From contig CAWJBI010000044.1 in the NCBI GenBank assembly GCA_963841065.1, positions 128,727 to 192,726 of the forward strand: DNA of 64,000 bases, read 5' to 3'. The number at the start of each line of letters is the position of its first letter. Position 1 is the first letter of the stretch. Below the pieces are notes generated by a model. That model searched no databases. It was not told the origin of the DNA and worked only from the letters and a program-made list of their open reading frames with translations. The stretch comes from M0108 sp963841065 (lineage in GTDB: Bacteria > Pseudomonadota > Gammaproteobacteria > Chromatiales > Chromatiaceae). A program made the translations under genes and the position numbers. This document shows positions 54,869 to 63,789 of the stretch, in pieces.

Positions 54869-55615
54869 TCAGGCAGGGACCGCCTGACTACCGATGGCCG
54901 GGTCACCCATCTGGATCACGATCTTCTGGTAGAGCCCGCGAAAGGAGGTGACCTTTTCATAGGAAACTATGGCGGCTTCCTGGGGCAATATATCCCTGAT
55001 CTCCTCCTTCCAGAGATCCAGGGCAAAGGGTTCCAGGGTGGCCAGGATCATCTTCATAACCAGGCGCAGAGGATGGCCGGACTCCGGGCCATGGTAATCG
55101 ACAATGACCACCTTGCCGCCCGGTCGGGTCACCCGCAGGGCCTCGGCCAGGGTGGCCCGCCGCACCTCCTCCGGCTGCTCGTGAAGCAGGAAGAAGAGCA
55201 GCGTCCGATCAAAGGACCCATCCTCAAAGCTCAATGAGCGCGAATCCTCTTGATGCAAATGAATCCGGGCATCCGGCCGCAACTTCTGGCGCAGATTGGT
55301 AAGCTGAATAGGCGCCACGTCGATGACATCCAGTCGGTCCCGGGAACCCAGGATACCCACCACCCGCTGGGTGAGATCCCCATAAACGCACGCCACCTGC
55401 AGGAGGCGCTGCCCCCCGCTCCCTGCGAGTTCCTGTAAGGCCTCGTCACACAGACGCTGGTAATTACCCCAGAGGATCAGATTGACGAGCCACTCGCGTT
55501 CGAAGAGGAACACAGCCCGGGGGTGCAGGTAGGCCCACCAGTATACTCGTTGGAGATAATCCGGGATGGGGGGTGCCGCGATCTCGCCGGAAAGGCCGTC
55601 AGGAGAGTAGGACAT
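54869..55615 (-). CDS. rquA: Rhodoquinone biosynthesis protein RquA
   Basis: RquA converts ubiquinone to rhodoquinone, the low-potential quinone used with fumarate reductase in anaerobic respiration. The 248-residue protein is of the methyltransferase fold but with the RquA traits: PDYLQRVYWWAYLHPRAVFL, WLVNLILWGNYQRL, the changed motif I LLQVACVYGDLT in place of the usual Asp/Gly-rich one, and FRGLYQKIVI near the end. These agree with Rhodospirillum rubrum RquA as I remember it. The start is the ATG at 55615. It converges on the ferredoxin reductase gene. No dam or oxygen-control site was recognised upstream. Confidence 0.85.
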   Translation of the reverse strand: MSYSPDGLSGEIAAPPIPDYLQRVYWWAYLHPRAVFLFEREWLVNLILWGNYQRLCDEALQELAGSGGQRLLQVACVYGDLTQRVVGILGSRDRLDVIDVAPIQLTNLRQKLRPDARIHLHQEDSRSLSFEDGSFDRTLLFFLLHEQPEEVRRATLAEALRVTRPGGKVVIVDYHGPESGHPLRLVMKMILATLEPFALDLWKEEIRDILPQEAAIVSYEKVTSFRGLYQKIVIQMGDPAIGSQAVPA

Positions 55616-56126
55616 ATTTCTTCCTCAAGGGCTAAGTGCCTGATTGGATTATCAGGGCCGAGGTTCGACAACTCGGAATGGAGCTTGTGGGGCAGACCTT
55701 CCTTGATGGACGCTAAGGATGGGCTGTCCCTGACCGATCTCGGCAAACGATAACCGCCGGTATCGCCGCCGGAACCCTGACTTCAGGGAACAAACAGCCT
55801 TAAATCCCGTTCATCCCGGGTTGAAAGACGGGACAGGGGTCCAGCGGTTCGACGAAGTAGCAGAGATGCGCCTTTCTTATAGTTACTATTTATTCTTGGC
55901 GTCCTTCGGTGTCTGCGCATTATTAGTTAAAAGGCCTATAAATGACAATTATGTTACAGAAAAAAACACAATGCCCCGTATCCACAAACCCAGGACCGGG
56001 GTGAGCCGCGGTGGGGTCCCCATGAACCCTGGGAGGCTGATCCAGGTCCCGATTGAAGCCACCGGGCGCCCCGGTTAGCATGACCGCAAACCAACCCGCG
56101 CCGCGCGCCTAGGAGTGTCTACCGCC
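55616..56126. other. Intergenic stretch without a supported gene
   Basis: These 511 bases include an AT-rich patch (about 55875-55975) that contrasts with the GC-rich surroundings, such as TTATTAGTTAAAAGGCCTATAA. I see no convincing gene. A plus-strand frame from 55821 has no recognisable motif. The patch may be foreign sequence or a promoter. Confidence 0.45.
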
Positions 56127-56995
56127 ATGGCCATGGATGATGCCCGCTTCGCCACCATGCGGGCGGACCTGGCCGCCAGGACATCCAGGACAATGCCTAC
56201 TGGGTCGAGCGCCGAATCCTCTTCCGGCATGGCGATGGCACCACCAGCCAGGGCTTCATCGACCTCTATCGCCGCGCCTGCCATGTGCTCGAATGCAAGC
56301 AGACCGGCCTGGAGTTCGACACCCGCAGCTGGGACAAGGCCAGGCTGCGCGCCTACGGCCAGGCCGTGCAATACGTACGCGCCCTACCACCCACCGAGGG
56401 CAGGCCACCCCTCGTAGTGGTCGTGGATGTTGGCCGCAGCCTTGAACTCTATAGCGAATTCAGCCGCAGCGGCGGCGCCTACATCCCCTTTCCAAACCCC
56501 CGCTCCCACCGCATCTGTCTGGAGGACTTGCGCCGCCCCGAGATCCGCGCCCGACTCCAGGCGGTCTGGCTCGACCCCCCGAGGCTGGCAGCCGCCCCGG
56601 GGAGCGAGCCGGCCGCCGAGACGGCGGAGGCCATCCTGCAACGCCTGGTGACCCTGAACACCGAACGCGCAGCGGAGGAACGGCGGGGCCTGATCCGCTG
56701 GCTAAGACCCGAGTTCCAGCACCCGGCGGGCACCGCGAACATCCAGGCGGAGGCCAAGATGACCGCCACCACCCTCACCGCGAGCGGCCCCAAGCCCAAC
56801 TGGCCCAAGTCCCTGCCCGAGCAGTTCCAGGCCCTGCGCGCGGTACTCGCCGTCCACCCCGGCCCGGCCACCGCCTCGGACCTGGCCCAGGGTTTCACCC
56901 GCGCCCCCCGCGCCAAGCTCGCCGAACTCTTGGAGACCCTCGCCACCCTCGGCCACGCCCGCCGCCTGGAGGATGGACGCTACCTCCCTGGCTAG
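56127..56995 (+). pseudogene. Restriction-modification DNA methyltransferase, centre deleted and frameshifted
   Basis: The remnant matches the N- and C-terminal ends of the large single-chain restriction-methyltransferase proteins (MmeI/type IIL-like). From 56127 the frame reads MAMDDARFATMRADLAA. A missing base near 56180 then shifts to the frame with QDIQDNAYWVERRILFRHGD, GFIDLYRRACHVLECKQTG and SRSGGAYIPFPNPRSHRICL. After LWLDPP-type sequence it jumps directly to the family C-terminus, RRGLIRWLRPEFQHPAG and WPKSLPEQFQALRAVLAVHP. The whole methyltransferase core (normally several hundred residues with the NPPY-type motif) is missing. It is a dead gene. Confidence 0.8.
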
Positions 56996-57177
56996 CCCCT
57001 TCGCCCGGCCACTGGCGGCCTAGGGATAGCCCCCGGCTGCCCCGCGGTCGGCACTCCGCGACCACATCTCGCAAAGATCACGCCCAAACCGGTCGCGGCT
57101 AGCGGTGGAATTAGTCTCCTTGCGGTTCTTGACACCCGGAGCTTGCCGGGAGTTGACCCGACCCCAGCCCTTCCAGA

Positions 57178-57756
57178 TCAGCCACCGAGTTGCCGGTACC
57201 GGAAACAGTCCAGCGTGTGGTCATTCACCATCCCGACCGCCTGCATCAGGGCCTGGCAGATGGTGCTGCCGACGAAGCGAAAGCCGCGCCGCTTGAGTTC
57301 CCGGCTCATCAGGTCCGATTCCGGGGTCCGGGCCGGGACCTGCGCCAGGCTGGCCCAGGCGTTTTGCCGGGGCACCTGGTCCACGAAGCCCCACAGCAGG
57401 TTGGCCAGGGTCTCGCCTTGCTCATGGAGGGCCAGCAAGGCCCGGGCATTGCTCACCGTGGACTCCACCTTGAGCCGGTTGCGGACGATCCCGGGGTCCG
57501 CGAGAAGCTCCGCCACCCGCGCCGCGTCGAAGCGGGCGATGGCCTCCGGGTCGAAGCCCAGGAAGGCGCGCCGGTAGCCCTCGCGCTTCCGCAGGATCGT
57601 CAGCCAGGACAGGCCCGCCTGGGCGCCCTCCAGGGTCAGCATCTCGAACAGGTGCCGCTCGTCCCGGTTCGGGACGCCCCACTCATGGTCGTGGTAGTCC
57701 ACATAGAGGGGGTCGGTTCCGCACCAGGCACAGCGCACCAGGCCGTCGCCGCTCAT
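57178..57756 (-). CDS. tag: DNA-3-methyladenine glycosylase I
   Basis: Tag removes 3-methyladenine from DNA. The 192-residue protein has the N-terminal zinc and substrate motif RCAWCGTDPLYVDYHDHEWG, followed by the helix-hairpin-helix-like LSWLTILRKREGYRRAF and a C-terminal zinc histidine/cysteine pair in NDHTLDCFRY. Length and motifs are typical. Its ATG overlaps the stop of the amidotransferase upstream (ATGA), so the two are co-translated. Confidence 0.95.
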   Translation of the reverse strand: MSGDGLVRCAWCGTDPLYVDYHDHEWGVPNRDERHLFEMLTLEGAQAGLSWLTILRKREGYRRAFLGFDPEAIARFDAARVAELLADPGIVRNRLKVESTVSNARALLALHEQGETLANLLWGFVDQVPRQNAWASLAQVPARTPESDLMSRELKRRGFRFVGSTICQALMQAVGMVNDHTLDCFRYRQLGG

Positions 57757-58445
57757 TGGGGCAGCCGGTCCAGGATGCCGAACAGGGCGGCCTGGAGCCG
57801 CGCATAGTCCTCGGGCGTGGCGGCCAGCATCTGCGCGGCGGTCTGGACATAGGGACCGGGGACAAGTTCATCGGCGCAGGCGGCGCAGATGCCCGCGACG
57901 CTCTCCGGGGTGGACTCCAGATGGAACTGGAGGCCCAGCACCCGCCCCTCGTACAGGAAGGCCTGCTGCTCGCAAGCCGCGCTGCGGGCCAAATGGACGG
58001 CGCCCGCCGGCGGCTCAAAGGTGTCGCCGTGCCAATGAAAGACCGGGAGCGAGAGTGGGAGGAAACCAAAGACCGGCGAGGCCTGGCCGGCCGCGGTCAG
58101 GTCGATGGGCATCCAGCCGATCTCCCGCTCGCGATGGCGATAGACCCGCGCCCCCAAGGCCTCGGCGAGCAACTGGGCCCCGAGACAGACCCCCACCAGG
58201 GTCTTGCCCGCCGCGATGCCCCGGCGGATCGAGTCCTTCTCCGCCGCGAGCCAGGGATAGCGCCCCTCGTCGCCCACCCCCATAGGCCCACCCATGATCA
58301 CCAGCCAGTCGTAGTCCGCCGGCTTCGGTGGCGCCACCCCGTCATAAAGCGGGGTCAGGCGCAGCCCATGACCCCGGGCCGCTGCCCAGTCGGCAATACC
58401 GAAGGGCCCCTCGAAAGGAACATGTTGCAGACAGTGAATCAGCAT
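57753..58445 (-). CDS. Class I glutamine amidotransferase (GMP synthase-like)
   Basis: The 230-residue protein has the GATase fold with nucleophile cysteine in TLVGVCLGAQLLAEALG and the histidine and glutamate in GLQFHLESTPES. It lacks a synthetase partner domain, as in the stand-alone amidotransferases of unknown acceptor found in many proteobacteria. I start at 58445 (MLIHCLQHVPFEG). The longer open frame extends into the IS110 remnant and is rejected. The tag gene follows in an overlapping ATGA junction. Confidence 0.88.
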   Translation of the reverse strand: MLIHCLQHVPFEGPFGIADWAAARGHGLRLTPLYDGVAPPKPADYDWLVIMGGPMGVGDEGRYPWLAAEKDSIRRGIAAGKTLVGVCLGAQLLAEALGARVYRHREREIGWMPIDLTAAGQASPVFGFLPLSLPVFHWHGDTFEPPAGAVHLARSAACEQQAFLYEGRVLGLQFHLESTPESVAGICAACADELVPGPYVQTAAQMLAATPEDYARLQAALFGILDRLPQ

Positions 58446-58536
58446 GGATGGAGGTCCTCGGGTGTCGGCGCCAGCGCCTTCCCAGCAGGGCCGCGACCGA
58501 CTCCCAGATGGTAGGGGAGAGCAACTGTGTTTCAGG

Positions 58537-59489
58537 TCAAGCGATTTTTCCATAATGTACGTCCCAATGCGCCTGGTCTCGCAGCATGGCATTGAGAATG
58601 GTCAACAGTTTCCGCATACCAGCGACGAGGGCGACCTTGGCGATCTTACCCGCCTCCCGCAATCGGGTATAAAACGCCTTCAGGACGGGGTTATAACGCA
58701 CTGCCGAGAGGGTGGCCATATACAGTACGTGACGAACGGCGGCCCGTCCGCCCACACGCTACGTCGCCCACGCCAGGTCCCACTGTCACGATTGAGGGGC
58801 GCGACGCTCACCAGCGCGGCAATCTGTTTGCGGTTGAGCTGACCCAGCTCGGGCAGACACGCGATCAGGGTCAGGGTGGTGACTTCGCCCAGGCCATTGA
58901 CTTCAGTCAGCTAATCGGCTTTGGCCTGCCACGCGGGCGAGGCTTCGACCGCCTCGCGCAAACCGCGCTCGGTCGTGTTCAGCCGCTGGTGCAGCCAGTC
59001 AAGATGGGCCTGGATGTCCTCGCGCACGCTGGCGTATTGGGCTTGTTGCAGCCGGGTTTTCTCCAGGGTCACCATCTCGACCCATTGCCGCCGACGGGCC
59101 AACAGATCGGCCAGCGCCACCGCCTCGGCGGTAGGCAAGGGCCGTGCTGGGGGCTGGATGGCGGCGGCAAGCCGGGCGAGGACCCGCGCATCGAGCCGGT
59201 CCGTCTTGGCCAAATAGCCGATGGCCGCCGCAAAGTGGCGGGCCTGGCGGGGATTGATCACCGCCAGCGGCAAGTTAGCCACCAACAGCTCAGCGACCAC
59301 GGCCCGCTCGAGGCCACCCGTGGCCTCCAACACGATCAGGCGCGGTGGCTCCGGCCGCAGGATGGCGATCAAACGCTGGATCCCCTCGGGATCATTGCTG
59401 ACCGACAACGCTTGTTCAGGGCATGACAGATACACATCCGGCGTCGCTTTCGAGACGTCCACGCCCACCCAACAGGTCTCAAGAGTCAT
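58537..59489 (-). pseudogene. IS110-family transposase, inactivated
   Basis: From 59489 the frame reads CWVGVDVSKATPDVYLSCPE with the DEDD-type first Asp, VLEATGGLERA, and KTDRLDARVLARL. It stops at a TAG (58911). Beyond it, in the same frame, LTEVNGLGEVTTLTLIACLP and NRKQIAALVSVAPLNRDSG follow. A missing base near 58757 then shifts to VGGRAAVRHVLYMATLSAVR and the end MRKLLTILNAMLRD. An amber codon and one deletion therefore kill the gene. IS110 elements have few terminal repeats, and I could not define the ends. It lies next to the amidotransferase promoter region. Confidence 0.88.
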
Positions 59490-59941
59490 GGGTGATCACT
59501 CCTTCATACCCGGCCTTGCAGAATCGGGCTGTTAGCCCTGGCAACTGTTCGGGTTGTTTCAGGAAAAGCCCGCATCGACCCAAGCCCTCCCACGATCTCG
59601 GAATCACAGGGGTAACGGTCTGATGCGGATACAATCATCTTACAAGGGGCATATTGTCCGGGGCGATATTACCTATCGGCCCCGCCTTTGCCCATCCCCA
59701 TGCGGTACCAGTTCCCGAGAGGCCCGATGGCCGGGGTTCCCATGGCTTGGCAGTTGGCCGCAGGTCGGCCACAATGCCGGCTGTTTTCAGACGCGGGCTC
59801 CGTCCAGGCCTGACCTGGACGTGGCATCACAAGAACGCGATCCGGATACCTCGGACCGCTGACTTGCTCGGCCGCTGAACAACCTCGTCAGGGGCGCAGT
59901 CCGACCCCGCCTTTGAGCCCCAGGTCCAGGACAAGAGTCAA
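59490..59941. other. Intergenic stretch between the IS110 remnant and the porin gene
   Basis: No supported gene in 452 bases. Part of it should be the 5' side of the IS110 element and part the porin promoter. Neither the element end nor a clear promoter could be fixed. Confidence 0.45.
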
Positions 59942-61123
59942 TTGCCGCCCATCAGCCGCTTCTCCCTTTTGACCGCCATGGTTTGTGCACTGCTGTCCCA
60001 CCCCCTTAGGGCCGAGGTGCTGCTCTACGGCAAGATGAACGTGGCTCTCGTTTATCTCGACCAGGGGGCTGGCGATCCGCCTCTGGGCGGTCAGACCCCC
60101 CAGTTCAGGGGCTTCGGCCTCAACGACAATCGGGCGGTCCGGCCCTGGTTGCTGAATCCCTTCATCACCACCCCGCGGGGTCCGGCCAATCGCCTCGGCC
60201 TGGAGGGTTCCACGGACTTGGGGGAGGGCCTCAAGGCCCTGTTCAAGGTCGAGTTGGGATTCAGTCTGGCGGACAGCAATAACAATGCCTTCAATCTCGG
60301 GGCCAGCGAAACCCTGACCATGCGCAACACCTACCTGGGACTGGTCGGCACCTGGGGCCGCCTCCTCCTGGGTCGTCAGGATACCCCCTTCAAGTCCTCG
60401 ACCACGCCCCTGGACCTGTTTATCAATACCTTGGGGGATTCCGCCAGCACCATTGGCTTCCAGAATTACCGCATGGATAACTCCATTTACTACGCCAGCC
60501 CCAGCCTGGGCGGCCTAAAATTTGCCGCGGCAATAATCCCGGGTGGCGGGGCCACGCTGCCGGGAGGCATCAATCTTGACGCCAGCCATCTAGCCGAGGC
60601 CTTTTCCCTGTCCGCCATTTATGCCCAGGGACCCCTCTATGCCAGTCTCGCCTTCGAGACCACCAGCACCGCGCTTTCCGATCCGGTCACCTACGAGAAC
60701 GCCGCCAGTTGGCGGAAGTGGCGCCTGGGCTTGGGACTGCTGGATTGGCGGGGTCTGAGTGTGACGGGGATATTCGAGCACTGGGATCACGCCTTCTGGG
60801 GGGACGATCACCGCGCCGATCTCTGGCAACTCCAGCTTGGCTACCGGCTCGGCCGGTTCCAACTCAAGGCCAGGATTGGCGGTAATCAACAAGGGGGTGA
60901 GTATGAACTCCTGGCGCCGGTGTGCTGCGATCTCCTGGCCGAGGATAATTTTGCCTTTCAGAGTTGGGCCTTGGGCGGTGATTATTTCTTTTCCCACCAG
61001 ACCAAACTCTTCCTGGTCTATTCCGCCAATCTGGCCGATCCCCTGGTCCAGGCGCAAAGCCGTAAAACCTATGACATCCTGGATTGGCACGGGGCTCAGT
61101 TCGGCATCTCCCATGCCTTTTGA
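59942..61123 (+). CDS. Gram-negative porin
   Basis: The 393-residue outer-membrane beta-barrel begins with a signal peptide ending SHPLRA, then EVLLYGKMNVALVYLDQ. Typical porin strands are GSTDLGEGLKALFKVELGF and LGLVGTWGRLLLGRQDTP. The C-terminal strand ends in a phenylalanine (QFGISHAF), as needed for Bam assembly. The start used is TTG at 59942; ATG at 59978 would shorten the signal peptide too much. Specificity is unknown. Confidence 0.88.
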   Translation: MPPISRFSLLTAMVCALLSHPLRAEVLLYGKMNVALVYLDQGAGDPPLGGQTPQFRGFGLNDNRAVRPWLLNPFITTPRGPANRLGLEGSTDLGEGLKALFKVELGFSLADSNNNAFNLGASETLTMRNTYLGLVGTWGRLLLGRQDTPFKSSTTPLDLFINTLGDSASTIGFQNYRMDNSIYYASPSLGGLKFAAAIIPGGGATLPGGINLDASHLAEAFSLSAIYAQGPLYASLAFETTSTALSDPVTYENAASWRKWRLGLGLLDWRGLSVTGIFEHWDHAFWGDDHRADLWQLQLGYRLGRFQLKARIGGNQQGGEYELLAPVCCDLLAEDNFAFQSWALGGDYFFSHQTKLFLVYSANLADPLVQAQSRKTYDILDWHGAQFGISHAF

Positions 61124-61263
61124 CGGTTGGTCGCGCGCGGGGAAGGGTAAAAACCAATGGCCAGGTCAGAGGCTTTTACCCATAATGCCCCGGTCCGCCG
61201 CCGGCCTGCCCCCCTCAATCGCCAGTCCTGCCATCCACTCCCCAACCCGGTAGCCACCCTGAT

Positions 61264-61818
61264 ATGAATGAACCCGCGGAACCCACCCCACCAGCCAGTC
61301 TGTGGGAAATCTTTCTCGAATTCCTCCTGATCGGCGCCATCAGCTTTGGCGGTGGCATCGTCGCCTACCAGAAAATACTCCTGACCGAAAAACGGCGCTG
61401 GCTGAATGACGACGAGTTCATGGCCTGCCTGGCGATCAGTCAGACCATGCCCGGGCTGAATGCGGTGAATATTGCCGTACTGACGGGGGATCGCCTCCGC
61501 GGGGTGCTCGGTTCCATCGTCGCGGCCATGGGCCTGCTCATCCCCGGGGTGACCTTCGTGCTGGTGATGGGCATCCTCTACCTGCAAAACACCGATCACC
61601 ATCTGGCGAATCTCCTGCTGGCCGGGGTGGCGGCGGCGGCCACGGGCCTGCTGTCCGCCATCACCTACCGCCTGGGCCACCGGCAATTCAACCATTTCAA
61701 ATCCCTGCTGATTGTCTTCGCCTCTTTTTATCTGATGAGCATCATGAGCCTGTCCTTACCCATGGTTCTGCTCGTCATGGTGCCCATCTCCCTCCTGCTC
61801 TTCCGTCCCAAGGCTTGA
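61264..61818 (+). CDS. Chromate transporter, N-terminal half (ChrA short form)
   Basis: The 184-residue membrane protein is one half of a bipartite CHR-family transporter. It has EFLLIGAISFGGGIVAYQKI with the GGG signature, the loop WLNDDEFMACLAISQTMPGLN and about five helices. CHR proteins export chromate in some bacteria. Short pairs are often uncharacterised, so the substrate is not certain. The partner gene begins five bases after the stop. Confidence 0.87.
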   Translation: MNEPAEPTPPASLWEIFLEFLLIGAISFGGGIVAYQKILLTEKRRWLNDDEFMACLAISQTMPGLNAVNIAVLTGDRLRGVLGSIVAAMGLLIPGVTFVLVMGILYLQNTDHHLANLLLAGVAAAATGLLSAITYRLGHRQFNHFKSLLIVFASFYLMSIMSLSLPMVLLVMVPISLLLFRPKA

Positions 61819-61822
61819 ACCC

Positions 61823-62362
61823 ATGGTTTCCGTACTCATTCACCTCATCTTGACCTTTGGCCTGCTCTCGGTCCTCGCCGTGGGCGGGGGAACCGCCGTC
61901 CTGGCGGAGATGCAGGAGGTACTGCACCAGCAGTTTCAGATCCCCCCGGACCGTTTCCTGGAGGTCTACAGCGTCGGTCAACTGGCACCAGGGCCCAATA
62001 TGACCATGGTGGTGATCTTTGGCTTCCAACTGGCGGGAATCATGGGGGCCCTGCTGGTCGGGTTGGCCTTTTTTCTACCCTCCAGCGTGCTCTGCTTCTG
62101 GATCGGCCGCTTCTGGAACTATATCGGGGAGACCCCCTGGCGACGGGCGGTGCAGAATGCCCTGGAACCCATCTCCATCGGTTTGATGTGTTCGGGTGTA
62201 TATGCCGTCGGCAAATCCGCCCTGGATGGCCCCTTGACCATCGCCCTGGCCATGACCGCCTTCATCGGCGTACTCTTCACGCGTATCAATCCCGTCTATG
62301 TGATTCTGGGTATTGGCAGCCTGGGTGCCGCCATCAAATACTGGCAGCCCGGCCTGCTCTGA
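61823..62362 (+). CDS. Chromate transporter, C-terminal half (ChrA short form)
   Basis: The 179-residue partner of the preceding protein carries the homologous signature LLSVLAVGGGTAVLAEMQ, YSVGQLAPGPNMTMVV and about five helices in opposite predicted topology. The five-base spacing and the matching halves support a heterodimeric CHR transporter. It converges on the GPP34-like gene. Confidence 0.87.
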   Translation: MVSVLIHLILTFGLLSVLAVGGGTAVLAEMQEVLHQQFQIPPDRFLEVYSVGQLAPGPNMTMVVIFGFQLAGIMGALLVGLAFFLPSSVLCFWIGRFWNYIGETPWRRAVQNALEPISIGLMCSGVYAVGKSALDGPLTIALAMTAFIGVLFTRINPVYVILGIGSLGAAIKYWQPGLL

Positions 62363-62428
62363 CCGCAAACCGACGGGGGCAAGGACCGCCCCCAAGGTCC
62401 CTCCGGGGCCTTAGGGCGGCGATCCGTA

Positions 62429-63777
62429 TCAGTCAGCGACGGGTGGACGCAGGATGTGCTCCAGGAAATCACTGTAGCCAGCCACCTGCCCCTTGCCCAC
62501 CGCGACTCTCCGGGCGAGGATGCGGAGGGGGGTCAGATAGGGACTCTCCAGGCTGATGGAGTGATACACCTTGTCCAGGACCTGGATGCGGGCAAATTCG
62601 ATCTGCACCCCAAACATCATGCTCGCGCCCTGCCGGACCTTGGAGACGGTGATCTTGCCGGGCTGGTAACCGGTGGCGGTCATGACCTGCAGCAACTCAT
62701 CGATACTGCGCAGCTTGCCGCGCACCTCGAAGAGGCGGGGGAAGAAGGTTGACAGCAGTAGGGCCTTCTCGGGAAAGCGGAATTTAGCGCTGGGCCCAAA
62801 GGCGATGAAGTCATCGAAGGCCTCAAGCACGGGTTTGATCTTGAGGTTCTTGCCCCTGATCTTGATGTTGTCCTTCTTGCCATGGACGAAGAGGTAGTGG
62901 TCGTCGTTGGTCTCCTCGTTGGCATCGGAATTCTGGGTGATCTCGGCCCAGGAGACAGGTAGCTCCACGATCTGGCCCTCCGGCCAGAAGGCCCGCCACT
63001 CCCAAGTGGTGGTGCTGCGCTGATAGCCCCCCCCCGCGCTGGCGCCACCCAGATTGACCCCCGGGACCGCGCTTTGGTCCTCCACTGCATCCAGGAGGTA
63101 GGTACGCAGGCGCAGGCGCATCTCGAAAACCGCCGTGACCACGGCATGACCGACCAATTCCATCCGGCGGATGATGTCGATGCGGGCGTTATAGGCCAGC
63201 AACCAGTGTTGGTAGGACTTGCCTCCTAACACCGGACCTATGATTTCACAGGCATGGAGCAGCGCGATAAGCGCCGCCTGGTTAGGATCTGGCAGTTCAT
63301 CCGTCTCGATCAGCCCGACCAGCGCATAACGCAGTTTGGCCGCCTCGGCCCCCCGTGCCTGACTGATAGCCAACTGCCGAAAGTCCCAATTCAGCGGGCT
63401 GCTGGTCGTCAGGCAGATATTCTTGGCCACCAGGCTGGCCAGACAGCGGCACGTAGATCCCCGACGCGATCGGCGAGGGCATTGAGGGCGACATCCAGGG
63501 GGACGGTATGCCCCAAGCGCCTGAGGGAGGCCAGGGCCATGGCCTGCGAAGGCTCCAGGCTGGTCTTGGGCTCCAGCAGGGTCAGATTCTTGAGATCGCT
63601 GTCTACCCATCCGGACAGAGACAGGTCAATCAGTGGCGCCCCCACCAACCCGAAATCCGCGTCGGACCAGGCGATCATGGGATCGACTTTGACGGGCCAC
63701 TCCAGGCTCAGGAGGACAAAGGACTCGGCGATGCTAAGTTCATCATGAGTCTCCGGGTGATGGGATTTATGCGTCAT
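62429..63777 (-). CDS. GPP34 (Golgi phosphoprotein 3-like) domain fused to a CYTH-like domain, one-base frameshift
   Basis: No close characterised homologue is known to me. The first part (residues about 1-220) fits GPP34/GOLPH3: SIAESFVLLSLEW, FGLVGAPLIDLSLSGWV, ALADRVGDLRAA and, after the break, LPDPNQAALIALLHACEIIG. The last 190 residues look like a CYTH-type triphosphate-tunnel fold (TTTWEWRAFWPEG, KKDNIKIRGKNLKIKPVLEAF); this second call is weak. A missing base near 63442 separates the two frames; GTCTGG for GTCCTGG would restore AAVLASLVAKNICL. The start is the ATG at 63777; a TTG four codons earlier is possible. Corrected length is about 449 residues. Function unknown. Confidence 0.55.
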
Positions 63778-63789
63778 AGATTGGACCAA

